Assembly: GCF_018687675.1 (NCBI RefSeq)
Contig: NZ_CP061302.1
Location: 570,192-634,191 of the forward strand
Length of the DNA stretch: 64,000 bases
Source of the DNA: Polynucleobacter sp. MG-Unter2-18
GTDB lineage: Bacteria > Pseudomonadota > Gammaproteobacteria > Burkholderiales > Burkholderiaceae
Direction of reading: 5' to 3'
Under the pieces are notes generated by a model that saw only the letters and a list, made by a program, of their open reading frames with translations, ran no database searches and was not told the origin of the DNA. Made by a program: the position numbers and the translations under genes. Below are positions 1-8,696 of the stretch, in pieces (the stretch's first letter is position 1; each line of letters begins with the position of its first letter).

Positions 1-1235
1 GCTACTTCAGGGTGAACTAAATCGGTTACATCAAATGCAACGTTACCGTTACTTTGAATGAGTACCTTTTGATCAATGCTGGGAATGCTGTCACCAGTGA
101 GTTTCTGGCGTGCAAGCTCTAACTCAACTGCAGAATCGATACGAACTGGATTGAGAGGGCACTCTTCGGTGGTACCCCGACGTGGGTCAGAATTAATTTG
201 AATCTGAATGAGTTCAAGAACGGTATGTTTGCCATCCCCCGTAATCCAAACGGTTTCACCTTTGGCGGCTGCCACTACTTTATTGCCTACTACCAATAGG
301 CGATGTTCGTCACCGATGATATGTCGCTCTACTAAAACTTCACTACCTTCGTTAATAGCAACAGCATATGCCGCTTCAATTTCTTGTTGGGTGTAAAGAT
401 TGATAAATACACCACGACCATGATTGCCATCGATTGGCTTTACAACTACTGGCAGGCCAATATCTTGCGCCGCTTCCCAGGCATCATCCGGACTAGTAAC
501 AGTTCTACCCTCTGGAGTGGGGACGCCAGCACTGGCAAGTAAGCTCTTGGTAAGGTCTTTATCGCGCGAGATAGTTTCTGCGATGGCACTGGTTTGGTCA
601 GTTTCTGCTGTCCAAATACGTCTTTGCTTAGAACCATATCCAAGTTGTACTAAATTGCCGCTAGATAGCCTGATGTAGGGAATTTCTCGTGCGGTTGCAG
701 CGTTGACGATGCAGGCTGTACTGGGACCAAGACAGAGGTCATCGCTTAAATCGCGAAGGTCTTCAACAATCTGTTCTCTTTGCGCAATAGCATCGCCATT
801 ATCTTTAATTAGGGTGAGGAGAAGATCGCGTGCAAACTGAAAGGCCTGCAATGTCACTGCCTCTTCGGTAGCGCTCACAATGACTTTGTATACGCCTCGA
901 CGACCACCGTCCCGAGCTCTTCCAAAGCCACCCGCAATGCCAGCTAAGTTTTGCAGCTCAATGGTGAGGTGTTCCAGAATATGTCCAGGCCAAGTACCTT
1001 CTTCAACGCGCTTTAAAAACCCGCCTGGCTCTCCGTAGCTGCAGCGATGCTCATGCAGGCTGGGAAGGCACTTACTAAGGCGATCGTAGAAACCGGGAAT
1101 GAGGTCAGATGGATAATCTTCCAAGTCGCCGATATCAATCAATACCTCAAGCGCTGGGTTGTAGCTCCACATATTGGGGCCACGAAGATGTCTATGGCTC
1201 AGGATTTCAATGGTTTTATCTAGTAATTGGGGCAT
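1..1235 (-). CDS. cphA: cyanophycin synthetase, N-terminal 411 residues (cut by window edge)
   Basis: Cyanophycin synthetase polymerises aspartate and arginine into the cytoplasmic storage polymer cyanophycin, using ATP. The visible part has the N-terminal CphA domain (residues 1 to about 160, with LRGPNMWSYNPALE near the start) followed by an ATP-grasp domain whose nucleotide loop KPIDGNHGRGV lies near residue 264. The C-terminal Mur-ligase-like half lies outside the window. The ATG at 1233-1235 is the first in-frame start before the family N-terminus; no clear Shine-Dalgarno sequence precedes it. Betaproteobacteria often carry two cphA paralogues and I cannot say which this is. It is divergent from an ABC exporter and a DUF1854 gene that recur with cyanophycin genes in this group. 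Confidence 0.9.
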   Translation of the reverse strand, partial: MPQLLDKTIEILSHRHLRGPNMWSYNPALEVLIDIGDLEDYPSDLIPGFYDRLSKCLPSLHEHRCSYGEPGGFLKRVEEGTWPGHILEHLTIELQNLAGIAGGFGRARDGGRRGVYKVIVSATEEAVTLQAFQFARDLLLTLIKDNGDAIAQREQIVEDLRDLSDDLCLGPSTACIVNAATAREIPYIRLSSGNLVQLGYGSKQRRIWTAETDQTSAIAETISRDKDLTKSLLASAGVPTPEGRTVTSPDDAWEAAQDIGLPVVVKPIDGNHGRGVFINLYTQQEIEAAYAVAINEGSEVLVERHIIGDEHRLLVVGNKVVAAAKGETVWITGDGKHTVLELIQIQINSDPRRGTTEECPLNPVRIDSAVELELARQKLTGDSIPSIDQKVLIQSNGNVAFDVTDLVHPEV

Positions 1236-1429
1236 ATGTGGAGTGGGGGATCACGGCGCCAACATGGAAAATGAGGGCGGAGATGTCTCAGACTGTCTCT
1301 CTGGTTCTAGTAATTATTCAAAATCCACAAAATTAGCAAAAATGCTTAAAAAAGCCTACTTTGTCAATTTAACGGCTTTCTACCCACTAAAGTTGACAGT
1401 ATTAGTAAATCTAAAAAACTGAGCTCCAC

Positions 1430-1435
1430 TATACT
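1430..1435 (+). promoter_or_regulatory. candidate -10 box for the ABC exporter gene
   Basis: TATACT lies 10 nt before the ATG at 1446, which would place the transcript start only a few bases before the start codon. No good -35 sits at 16-18 bp; a TTGACA at 1393-1398 is too distant (31 bp). The rest of the 1236-1445 intergenic stretch must also hold the divergent cphA promoter, but I cannot point to it. Confidence 0.3.
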
Positions 1436-1445
1436 TTTAGGATTA

Positions 1446-3788
1446 ATGAAGCCTGAAATTTCCCCATCCGCCCACACTTTGCCAGGTCATTGGGCTAGTG
1501 TTTTAGAGGCTTCTCAATCCCCAGTAAAAGATCTCAACTCCATACTGGCATGGGTTGAGCTTGATCTCGATGGTGAAATGCGCTTTGAGAAAAGCCTGCT
1601 TTGCTTGATTCCTACAGGTCTATTTTGGAGTGACGGTATTCGCTCGGAATTCTGGCCGATTAGCCCTGGAGCCCATCTTTTGCATGGCGACCACGCTGGA
1701 GTAGGGCATCTCAAGCTGGAGTCTGAGGCTAGCCTACTACGACTCTGGTACTTCACTTTGGCCGTTAATCCTCAAGTATTGCGTCTGCAGAGTGGTTTTA
1801 GGCAGTTAATTCGGGGTGACCAGATTGGTAACGAGCCCGAGGCTTCTGAATACGATAAGCAGGTTTGTCCGGTGTGTTTAAGCCCTAAGCCTGCTAACTC
1901 AGACGCTTGCCCAACGTGCGATCCAGAAGAGGATGCCCCTCCATCGACTTGGACTTTATTTAAGTTGTGGCGCTTTGCACGCCCCTATAAAAAAGAGCTC
2001 TTACTGGGCTTTGTTCTGACTTTACTGTCAACCGGCGCCACACTGATTCCGCCTTATTTGACGATGCCCTTGATGGACCATGTATTGATTCCATATGAAA
2101 AAGGTAATCCGATTGATTTTGATTTAGCAACTAAATATTTGCTTGCCCTCTTCGCTGCAGCAGTTGTTGCTTGGGGCCTCGGTTGGTGGAAAACCTATCT
2201 ACTCGCATTGGTGAGTGAGCGCATCGGCGCAGATCTGCGTAATACGACTTTTGAGCATTTGCTCAAATTATCTTTAGAGTATTTTGGTGGCAAAAGAACT
2301 GGCGACTTGATTGCACGTATTGGTGCTGAGACAGATCGCATCTGCGTATTCTTATCTTTATACGCTTTGGATTTTGCAACCGATGTCATCATGATTACCA
2401 TGACGGCAGCAATTCTGGTATCAATTGATCCTTTGCTGGCCTTGGTCACTTTGGCGCCACTACCATTTATCGTGTGGATGATTCATGTGGTGCGCGATAA
2501 GCTGCGATTTGGTTTTGAAAAGATTGATCGCGTTTGGTCTGAAGTAACCAATATCTTGGCTGATACGATTCCAGGAATCCGGGTGGTCAAAGCGTTTGCT
2601 CAAGAAGATCGTGAGCTCAAACGCTTTGTTGATTCCAATAAACACAATTTGCAAATCAATGATCGCGTCAACCGCGTATGGGGATTGTTTTCCCCCACGG
2701 TGACGTTACTAACAGAAACCGGTCTTTTAGTAGTGTGGGGTTTTGGTATTTGGCAGGTTGCACATCAAAAGGTCACCGTTGGTGTGTTGATTGCATTCCT
2801 TGCTTACATCGGACGTTTTTATATTCGACTCGATTCAATGAGTCGCATCGTTTCGCATACGCAAAAAGCCGCGGCTGGAGCTAAACGTATTTTTGATATC
2901 TTGGACCATGTTTCGAGTGTTCCTGAGCCAATTAATCCAGCACCTTTAGGTGCAGTGAAAGGCCACATCTCCCTACGGGGCGTGGGTTTCCGCTACGGCA
3001 ATCGTGCTGTTTCCAAAGGGATTGATCTGGATATTGCTCCTGGAGAAATGATTGGTTTAGTAGGCCATAGCGGCTCTGGTAAGAGTACTTTGGTGAACTT
3101 AATCTGCCGCTTTTATGACGTCAGTGCTGGTTCGATTGCCTTGGATGGTCGCGATATCCGTAGCATCAGGATTGCCGACTATCGCAAACGTATTGGTTTA
3201 GTTTTACAAGAGCCGTTTCTATTCTTTGGCACGATTGCAGAAAATATTGCTTACGGAAAGCCGGACGCTACTCGTGAAGAAATTATTGAAGCGGCGCGCG
3301 CAGCACATGCGCATGAATTTATTCTTCGCTTACCACTCGGTTATGACTCCTTAGTAGGTGAGCGCGGCCAATCTCTTTCAGGGGGTGAGCGCCAACGTAT
3401 TTCCATTGCACGTGCGCTGTTGATTAATCCAAGTATTCTAATTTTGGATGAAGCCACCTCATCTGTAGATACCACCACCGAAAAAGAAATTCAGCGCGCT
3501 TTAGATAACTTGGTTAAGGGCCGCACTACGATTGCAATTGCCCATCGTCTCTCTACTTTAAGAAAAGCAGACCGCTTGGTTGTGCTCGATAAAGGTGAGA
3601 TTGTGGAGATTGGTTCGCACGATGAGCTAATGGATGCGCAGGGTGCTTACTACGCCCTATACCAAGCTCAATTGCGTCATGCTGCGGAGTTGGTTGAGGG
3701 TGGCGCGATTGGTGAAAGTATTGATGAGAGTGAGCTCAAACAAGAAAACCTCCAAGTCATCGCTAAGGAAACTGGGGGCGGGGTATGA
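1446..3788 (+). CDS. ABC exporter (fused membrane and ATPase domains), cyanophycin-associated type
   Basis: This 780-residue half-transporter belongs to the MsbA/LipA-exporter class. Residues 1-165 form an unusual soluble N-terminal region ending in a small zinc-ribbon-like motif (CPVC at about 140, CPTC about 14 residues later). Six membrane segments span roughly residues 180-470. The ATPase domain has Walker A GHSGSGKST (about 540), signature LSGGE (about 643) and Walker B ILILDEATSS (about 662). Its stop overlaps the DUF1854 start by 4 bp (ATGA), so the two are translationally coupled. Placement beside cphA suggests a role linked to cyanophycin; I recall this ABC/DUF1854 pair being annotated as cyanophycin metabolism-associated. 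The substrate is unknown. Confidence 0.88.
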   Translation: MKPEISPSAHTLPGHWASVLEASQSPVKDLNSILAWVELDLDGEMRFEKSLLCLIPTGLFWSDGIRSEFWPISPGAHLLHGDHAGVGHLKLESEASLLRLWYFTLAVNPQVLRLQSGFRQLIRGDQIGNEPEASEYDKQVCPVCLSPKPANSDACPTCDPEEDAPPSTWTLFKLWRFARPYKKELLLGFVLTLLSTGATLIPPYLTMPLMDHVLIPYEKGNPIDFDLATKYLLALFAAAVVAWGLGWWKTYLLALVSERIGADLRNTTFEHLLKLSLEYFGGKRTGDLIARIGAETDRICVFLSLYALDFATDVIMITMTAAILVSIDPLLALVTLAPLPFIVWMIHVVRDKLRFGFEKIDRVWSEVTNILADTIPGIRVVKAFAQEDRELKRFVDSNKHNLQINDRVNRVWGLFSPTVTLLTETGLLVVWGFGIWQVAHQKVTVGVLIAFLAYIGRFYIRLDSMSRIVSHTQKAAAGAKRIFDILDHVSSVPEPINPAPLGAVKGHISLRGVGFRYGNRAVSKGIDLDIAPGEMIGLVGHSGSGKSTLVNLICRFYDVSAGSIALDGRDIRSIRIADYRKRIGLVLQEPFLFFGTIAENIAYGKPDATREEIIEAARAAHAHEFILRLPLGYDSLVGERGQSLSGGERQRISIARALLINPSILILDEATSSVDTTTEKEIQRALDNLVKGRTTIAIAHRLSTLRKADRLVVLDKGEIVEIGSHDELMDAQGAYYALYQAQLRHAAELVEGGAIGESIDESELKQENLQVIAKETGGGV

Positions 3789-4261
3789 GTCAGTATCAAA
3801 AGCCACACAAGCTTGAGCGTGACGCCCTGGGTCGACTAGTACTCATTGATGCAGTTGGTACTCGTCATGTTGGCGTCTATCCAGTAAGAGCATTCCCGAT
3901 TACCGCACCAGGTGCCGGAATCTCAATCATGGATCAGTCGGGCAAAGAGCTATGTTGGTTTGATGGCATCACTACGATTCCCGAAGGCGAGTTAGCCCTC
4001 CTTGAGGAAGGGTTGGCTGCCCGCGAGTTCATGCCGGTGATTGAAAAAATCACCAAGGTATCCACTTTTGCTACCCCGAGTATTTGGGATATTGAAACCG
4101 ATCGTGGCCCCACCAGAATTCGTCTCAAGGGAGAGGAAGATATTCGTCGCATTGCAAGTAATACGCTCCTCATTGCAGATTCCAATGGCCTGCAATTTTT
4201 GATTAAAGATTCCACACAACTGGATAAAGTCAGCAAGAAGCTTTTGGATCGATTCCGCTAG
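3785..4261 (+). CDS. DUF1854 family protein, cyanophycin-locus partner
   Basis: A soluble 158-residue protein with no signal peptide or membrane segment, matching the DUF1854 family in length and in features such as the FPIT, W-D-G-I and PSIWDIETDRG stretches. Its ATG overlaps the stop of the ABC exporter (4 bp), so it is probably made in step with the transporter and may act as a cytoplasmic accessory. The acidic and basic residues of the C-terminal half (IRLKGEEDIRR) are typical of the family. No enzymatic function is known, and the link to cyanophycin is by neighbourhood only. Confidence 0.8.
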   Translation: MSQYQKPHKLERDALGRLVLIDAVGTRHVGVYPVRAFPITAPGAGISIMDQSGKELCWFDGITTIPEGELALLEEGLAAREFMPVIEKITKVSTFATPSIWDIETDRGPTRIRLKGEEDIRRIASNTLLIADSNGLQFLIKDSTQLDKVSKKLLDRFR

Positions 4262-4442
4262 TTCAATATTTCGTAAAGGCCTTGCTAGGGTTTTTACTTA
4301 GGAGTTAGTGTTTGCCCTAACTACCCATTTGATAATTGTTGACTCTTATCAAGTGTTCATGCCACAGCTTGGATAAAAATCCTCACATAACAAATAAAAG
4401 CCAAAGTAATATTGGTATTCAAATTTTTTTGGAGGAGCGTTC

Positions 4443-5447
4443 ATGAAGATGAAGTTAAAAGGGGCATTGATTTCCACCGCATTAGCCCTCGGTGCTGCTG
4501 CTGTTTCACCTGCTTTCGCTGCTTGGGAACCTACTAAGCCAGTTGAGTTCATCATTCCTGCCGGTCCTGGCGGTGGTGCTGACCAAATGGCTCGTATGAT
4601 CCAAGGCATCATCACGAAGAATAATCTGATGAAGCAGGCTGTTATTCCAGTAAATAAATCTGCTGGTGCTGGTGCTGAAGGTTTCTTGGCAATGAAAGAA
4701 GCTAAGGGCGATCCAAACAAAATCGTTATTACCCTCTCAAACTTGTTCACAACTCCATTGGCAACTGGCGTCCCATTTAACTGGAAAGACATCACTCCAG
4801 TAGCCATGTTGGCATTAGATCAGTTTGTGCTGTGGAACAACGTAGACAAGCCATACAAAACAGCCAAAGAATATATCGACGCCGCTAAAGCAGCTGGCCC
4901 AGGTAAATTCAAAATGGGTGGTACTGGCTCTAAGCAAGAAGACCAAATCATTACTGTTGCCCTTGAAAAAGCGACTGGTGCTAAGTTCACTTACATCCCA
5001 TTTAAAGGGGGTGGCGACGTTGCTGTGCAGCTCGTAGGTAATCACGTTGACTCTACTGTGAATAACCCAATCGAAGCAGTCGCTCAATGGCGTGCTAACA
5101 AATTACGTGCCTTGTGCGTATTTGATGACACTCGTATGCCTTACAAAGAGAAGATTACTGCTACGCAATCATGGTATGACGTTCCAACCTGCAAAGAGGC
5201 TGGAGTTACTACTGACTACGTGATGTTGCGCGGTATTTTCATGGCTCCAGGCGTTACTCAAGAGCAGATTGACTACTACATCAATGTGTTCAAAAAAGTA
5301 CTACAGACACCTGAGTGGAAGAAGTTCATGGCTGATGGCGCATTTAACCAAACATTCATGACCGGTAAAGAATTTACTAACTGGTTGACATTGAATGAAG
5401 TGCTCCACAAGCAACTGATGACTGAAGCAGGTTTCTTGGCTAAGTAA
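4443..5447 (+). CDS. tctC: tripartite tricarboxylate transporter receptor (TctC/Bug family)
   Basis: A periplasmic 334-residue binding protein. The signal peptide ends at about residue 26 (SPAFA|AWEP). The Bug-family stretch PVEFIIPAGPGGGADQMAR follows, where the loop after the first beta strand grips the carboxylate of the ligand. Another typical segment is FTYIPFKGGGDVAVQLVGNHVDSTVN. GGAGG at 4431-4435 is a good ribosome binding site. Genes for the small (TctB) and large (TctA) membrane subunits follow, so this is a complete secondary uptake system for an organic acid. A strong hairpin terminator separates tctC from tctB, which should give more receptor than permease. The ligand cannot be read from sequence. 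Confidence 0.9.
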   Translation: MKMKLKGALISTALALGAAAVSPAFAAWEPTKPVEFIIPAGPGGGADQMARMIQGIITKNNLMKQAVIPVNKSAGAGAEGFLAMKEAKGDPNKIVITLSNLFTTPLATGVPFNWKDITPVAMLALDQFVLWNNVDKPYKTAKEYIDAAKAAGPGKFKMGGTGSKQEDQIITVALEKATGAKFTYIPFKGGGDVAVQLVGNHVDSTVNNPIEAVAQWRANKLRALCVFDDTRMPYKEKITATQSWYDVPTCKEAGVTTDYVMLRGIFMAPGVTQEQIDYYINVFKKVLQTPEWKKFMADGAFNQTFMTGKEFTNWLTLNEVLHKQLMTEAGFLAK

Positions 5448-5464
5448 TTTTTAGATATGAGATG

Positions 5465-5493
5465 GGGCCTCTGTGAGGAGGCCCTATTTTTTT
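5465..5493 (+). terminator. rho-independent terminator between tctC and tctB
   Basis: GGGCCTC (5465-5471) pairs with GAGGCCC (5478-5484) around a 6-nt loop, followed after TA by a run of seven T. Because tctB and tctA lie downstream on the same strand, this probably attenuates rather than fully separates the operon. Confidence 0.85.
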
Positions 5494-5568
5494 AAATGTA
5501 AAACGTAGTAGCACTAAGTATTAAACACAAAGCAGTATTAATTAACCATTTATTAGCGAACGAAGCAC

Positions 5569-6096
5569 ATGTCTGAACATACAAATAATTCAAATCAAGA
5601 ATCCCTGATCAGCGTTAGGATGATGGATATCTTCACTGCACTCTTATTTATTGCCGTGGGCCTAGTGGTCATGGTGGGAAGTATTAAATTAGGCGCCAGT
5701 TGGGGTAGCGATGGCCCTGAGGCCGGCTATTTTCCTTTCTACATTAGCTTAATCATTCTGCTCTCCAGCTCAGTGACGCTCTATCAAGCTGTAGTGGTTG
5801 ATAAGAAAAAAGAGACAGAAACATTTGTTGATAAAGAATCGTTCAAGCAGGTGATGGCTGTGATGTTGCCAGCTATTGTCTTTGTGCTCGGTGTTCAGCT
5901 GATCGGTATTTATGTTTCATCTGTAATTTACATCGCCGTATTCATGGTCTGGCTTGGTAAATACCCACTATGGAAAGCAGCAGCAGTTTCTGTAGGTGTG
6001 AGTGTGGCCTTGTACCTCATGTTTGAGTACTGGTTCCAAGTTCCATTGCCACATGGCTCCTGGATTAATCCGCTTGAGTTCATTGGCGTGCAGTAA
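5569..6096 (+). CDS. tctB: tripartite tricarboxylate transporter small subunit TctB
   Basis: A 175-residue inner-membrane protein with four hydrophobic segments (about residues 18-40, 58-78, 95-125 and 140-158), the size and pattern of the TctB small permease subunit. The sequence after the first helix, WGSDGPEAGYFPFYI, matches the conserved GPGxFP-type stretch of the family. It works with TctA to drive cation-coupled uptake of the ligand delivered by TctC. The gap to tctA is 44 bp. Confidence 0.85.
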   Translation: MSEHTNNSNQESLISVRMMDIFTALLFIAVGLVVMVGSIKLGASWGSDGPEAGYFPFYISLIILLSSSVTLYQAVVVDKKKETETFVDKESFKQVMAVMLPAIVFVLGVQLIGIYVSSVIYIAVFMVWLGKYPLWKAAAVSVGVSVALYLMFEYWFQVPLPHGSWINPLEFIGVQ

Positions 6097-6140
6097 AAAA
6101 GAATAACTATTAAAAAAGATTAGAAAAGAAGGAGTTCAAG

Positions 6141-7640
6141 TTGGAAGAAATTAACGCTCTATTCAGCGGCTTTGCCGTTGCAATGACACCCTTTAACTTA
6201 CTGTTAATGATCGTTGGTGTGACACTCGGCGTGATTATTGGCGTATTGCCAGGTTTAGGTGGCGCTAACGGAATTGCGATTCTGTTGCCATTGACCTTCA
6301 CAATGCCGCCAACTTCAGCAATCATCATGCTCTCCTGTATTTACTGGGGCGCGTTATTTGGCGGTGCGATTACATCTATTCTGTTTAACATTCCTGGTGA
6401 GCCTTGGTCTGTTGCGACTACCTTTGATGGTTATCCAATGGCCCGTGAAGGTAAAGCTGGCGAAGCCTTAACAGCAGCGTTCACATCTTCATTTGTTGGT
6501 GCGTTCTTTGCGATTGTGATGATCACCTTCTTGGCGCCTTTGGTCGCAAAGTTTGCCCTGCAATTTGGTCCGCCAGAATTCTTCTCGGTGTACTTGCTCA
6601 CCTTCTGTAGTTTTGTAGGTATGAACAAGGGATCACCATTTAAGACGATCTCCGCCATGATGTTGGGCTTTGCTCTAGCTTCAGTTGGTATGGATACAGT
6701 GACAGGTCAATTGCGCTTGACATTCGGTAGCCACGAGCTGATGCGTGGTTTTGACTTCTTGATTGCTGTGATTGGTTTGTTTGGTATCGGCGAGATTCTG
6801 TTGTCGATGGAAGAAGGTCTTGAATTTAAGGGTGCCGCTGCAAAGATTCGTCGTCAAGTGGTTCTTGAGACTTGGGCGAAGTTGCCAAAGTATTGGGCTA
6901 CAACACTGCGCAGCTGCTTGATTGGTTGCTGGATGGGTATCACCCCAGGTGGTGCAACTCCAGCTTCTTTCATGGCCTACGGCGTTGCTAAGCGCGTGTC
7001 CAAGAAGGGCGAGAACTTTGGTAAGGGCGAGATGGAAGGTATTGTTGCTCCAGAAACAGCAGCCCATGCTGCTGGTACTGCCGCTTTACTACCAATGCTC
7101 TCATTAGGTATCCCGGGTTCACCAACTGCAGCTGTATTGCTCGGCGGCTTGTTGATCTGGGGCTTACAACCAGGACCATTGCTCTTCGTTGAGAAGCCAG
7201 ACTTTGTTTGGGGCTTAATTGCTAGTATGTACTTGGGTAACTTGGCAGGCTTGTTTGTTGTATTAACTTGCGTTCCATTGTTTGCCTCAATCTTGAGAAT
7301 TCCATTCTCAATCATTGCCCCAGTCATTATTGTAATTTGTGCGGTTGGTGCTTACACCGTTCACAATGCAACTTTCGACGTTTGGTTGATGATGGGCTTT
7401 GGCTTACTCGGCTACATCTTTAAGAAACTCGACTACCCAATGGCACCAATGGTCTTGGCCTTGGTATTGGGCGACCGTGCGGAAGATTCATTCCGTCAGT
7501 CCATGTTGATTTCTCAAGGTAGTGTTGACGTGTTCTTCTCAAACTACTTGGTAGCTGGTATTACAACTCTAGCCTTGGTATTGCTGTTCTGGCCATTAAT
7601 TGGCAAGCTCACAGGCAAGAAAAAAGCAACTGCAGCGTAA
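6141..7640 (+). CDS. tctA: tripartite tricarboxylate transporter large subunit TctA
   Basis: A 499-residue polytopic membrane protein with 11-12 hydrophobic segments. It carries the TctA signatures GVLPGLGGANGIAILLPLTF near residue 35 and LGIPGSPTAAVLLGGLLIWG near residue 325, two related re-entrant-like glycine/proline-rich segments. The start is TTG at 6141, supported by GGAG at 6131-6134; the protein begins (M)EEINALFSG as in homologues. It forms the translocation channel with TctB. A strong terminator follows at 7697. Confidence 0.93.
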   Translation: MEEINALFSGFAVAMTPFNLLLMIVGVTLGVIIGVLPGLGGANGIAILLPLTFTMPPTSAIIMLSCIYWGALFGGAITSILFNIPGEPWSVATTFDGYPMAREGKAGEALTAAFTSSFVGAFFAIVMITFLAPLVAKFALQFGPPEFFSVYLLTFCSFVGMNKGSPFKTISAMMLGFALASVGMDTVTGQLRLTFGSHELMRGFDFLIAVIGLFGIGEILLSMEEGLEFKGAAAKIRRQVVLETWAKLPKYWATTLRSCLIGCWMGITPGGATPASFMAYGVAKRVSKKGENFGKGEMEGIVAPETAAHAAGTAALLPMLSLGIPGSPTAAVLLGGLLIWGLQPGPLLFVEKPDFVWGLIASMYLGNLAGLFVVLTCVPLFASILRIPFSIIAPVIIVICAVGAYTVHNATFDVWLMMGFGLLGYIFKKLDYPMAPMVLALVLGDRAEDSFRQSMLISQGSVDVFFSNYLVAGITTLALVLLFWPLIGKLTGKKKATAA

Positions 7641-7696
7641 GCTAAAGAAGTAAAAATACAGCTCAATTTAGTCAAAAGCAAAAATTGAGCAAAGAG

Positions 7697-7719
7697 AAGG
7701 GGGCGCAAGCCCCCTTTTT
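7697..7719 (+). terminator. rho-independent terminator after tctA
   Basis: AAGGGGGC (7697-7704) and GCCCCCTT (7709-7716) form an 8-bp stem closed by a GCAA tetraloop, followed by T residues. This ends the tct unit just before the copper cluster. Confidence 0.9.
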
Positions 7720-7755
7720 CTATGACTACAAAAAATCCGATAAAATCGCCACATC

Positions 7756-8130
7756 ATGAATTTCCGTAAAAACCGCCTCATTCACTGGATTGCTGCTTTG
7801 GCAATCGCAATGAGTTCGCTTGCGCCAGCGGTTTCTCAAGCGGTATCGCTTGCAAAACATGGCCAAGGTTTTGCAATGGAGATTTGTGCGGCAGATGGCA
7901 CAAAGTCACAAATTAGCGTTCAAAGCTCTGAGCAAACAGAGTTGGCTGAGTCAGTTCAGCCATGTCCGTATTGCATCGCTCATACAGCTATCACACCAGT
8001 TTTCAATACCAATCTCACTTTCCAAGCGCCGCAAACACTTGCTCTGCTGCCGCAGCTTTTCTATCAATCACCTAAGCCACTCGCTGCTTGGGTAACTCCA
8101 CCCTCAGCTGCACCCCCTACACAAACCTAA
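7756..8130 (+). CDS. DUF2946 family protein, first gene of copper cluster
   Basis: A small 124-residue secreted or membrane-anchored protein. The N-terminal hydrophobic stretch (about residues 8-28, ending SQA) is a signal peptide or anchor. The centre holds the DUF2946 hallmark QPCPYCIAH, a CxxC plus His arrangement suited to binding a soft metal such as copper. The C-terminus is proline-rich. It opens a five-gene run with a copper-uptake-associated protein, a TonB receptor, a DsrE-like protein and a PCu(A)C copper chaperone, so a role in periplasmic copper handling is likely but inferred. Confidence 0.75.
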   Translation: MNFRKNRLIHWIAALAIAMSSLAPAVSQAVSLAKHGQGFAMEICAADGTKSQISVQSSEQTELAESVQPCPYCIAHTAITPVFNTNLTFQAPQTLALLPQLFYQSPKPLAAWVTPPSAAPPTQT

Positions 8131-8200
8131 ATATTTTTAGGGCATAGCCTAGCTATGCGTTGGGCAACACCATATTGCCGCAATCTTGTGTGGAGTAGTC

Positions 8201-8683
8201 ATGTTTTCAATCCAAATGAATTGGCCTTTCTTAAGGCACATCTCACTATTTATATGTGCAGCTATCTGCATTGCTTCAAATGCTGTTGCTCATCCCCAGA
8301 CTGATGCAGAGTCTCAAGAGAAGATCAAAGCGTTGATCTCCAAGACATTTGATCAACCTAATCTGAAGGTGCAAATCACCCCGATCGTTATTGAGGGCAA
8401 AGTTGCGATTGCAGATTGGACTCAAGGTCAAAAGGGTGGCCGGGCTCTCCTCAGAAGAAAGCATGCCGATTGGGAAATCATTGCTTGCGGTGGTGCTGGA
8501 TTTAAAGATCCTAACGCGATTGCGGCAGCTGGCATTTCCAAGAGGATTGCTCAAAACATTACTGCAAAACTCAGGACTGCAGAAGCATCGCTATCTGCAC
8601 AAAAAATTAAACAACTGGATTCATTTGATGGTGTCGTGACTATGGGTCACGGTATGCAGCATGGATCTGATTCAAAACATTAA
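8201..8683 (+). CDS. copper uptake system-associated protein
   Basis: The preferred start is ATG 8201, with GGAG at 8192-8195 at a normal spacing; the longer TTG start at 8186 has no such support. This gives 160 residues. An N-terminal signal peptide (ending near SNAVA|HPQ) precedes a small domain with the stretch GQKGGRALLRRKHADWEIIACGG, which I recognise from proteins annotated as copper uptake system-associated. The C-terminal tail is His/Met-rich (TMGHGMQHGSDSKH) and could bind Cu(I). The TonB receptor ATG lies 13 bp after its stop. Confidence 0.7.
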   Translation: MFSIQMNWPFLRHISLFICAAICIASNAVAHPQTDAESQEKIKALISKTFDQPNLKVQITPIVIEGKVAIADWTQGQKGGRALLRRKHADWEIIACGGAGFKDPNAIAAAGISKRIAQNITAKLRTAEASLSAQKIKQLDSFDGVVTMGHGMQHGSDSKH

Positions 8684-8696
8684 TTCGAGGTTAAAA

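Noticed and set aside
1393..1398. TTGACA as -35 for the ABC exporter gene
   Set aside because: 31 bp from the TATACT box, far too distant to form a promoter with it.
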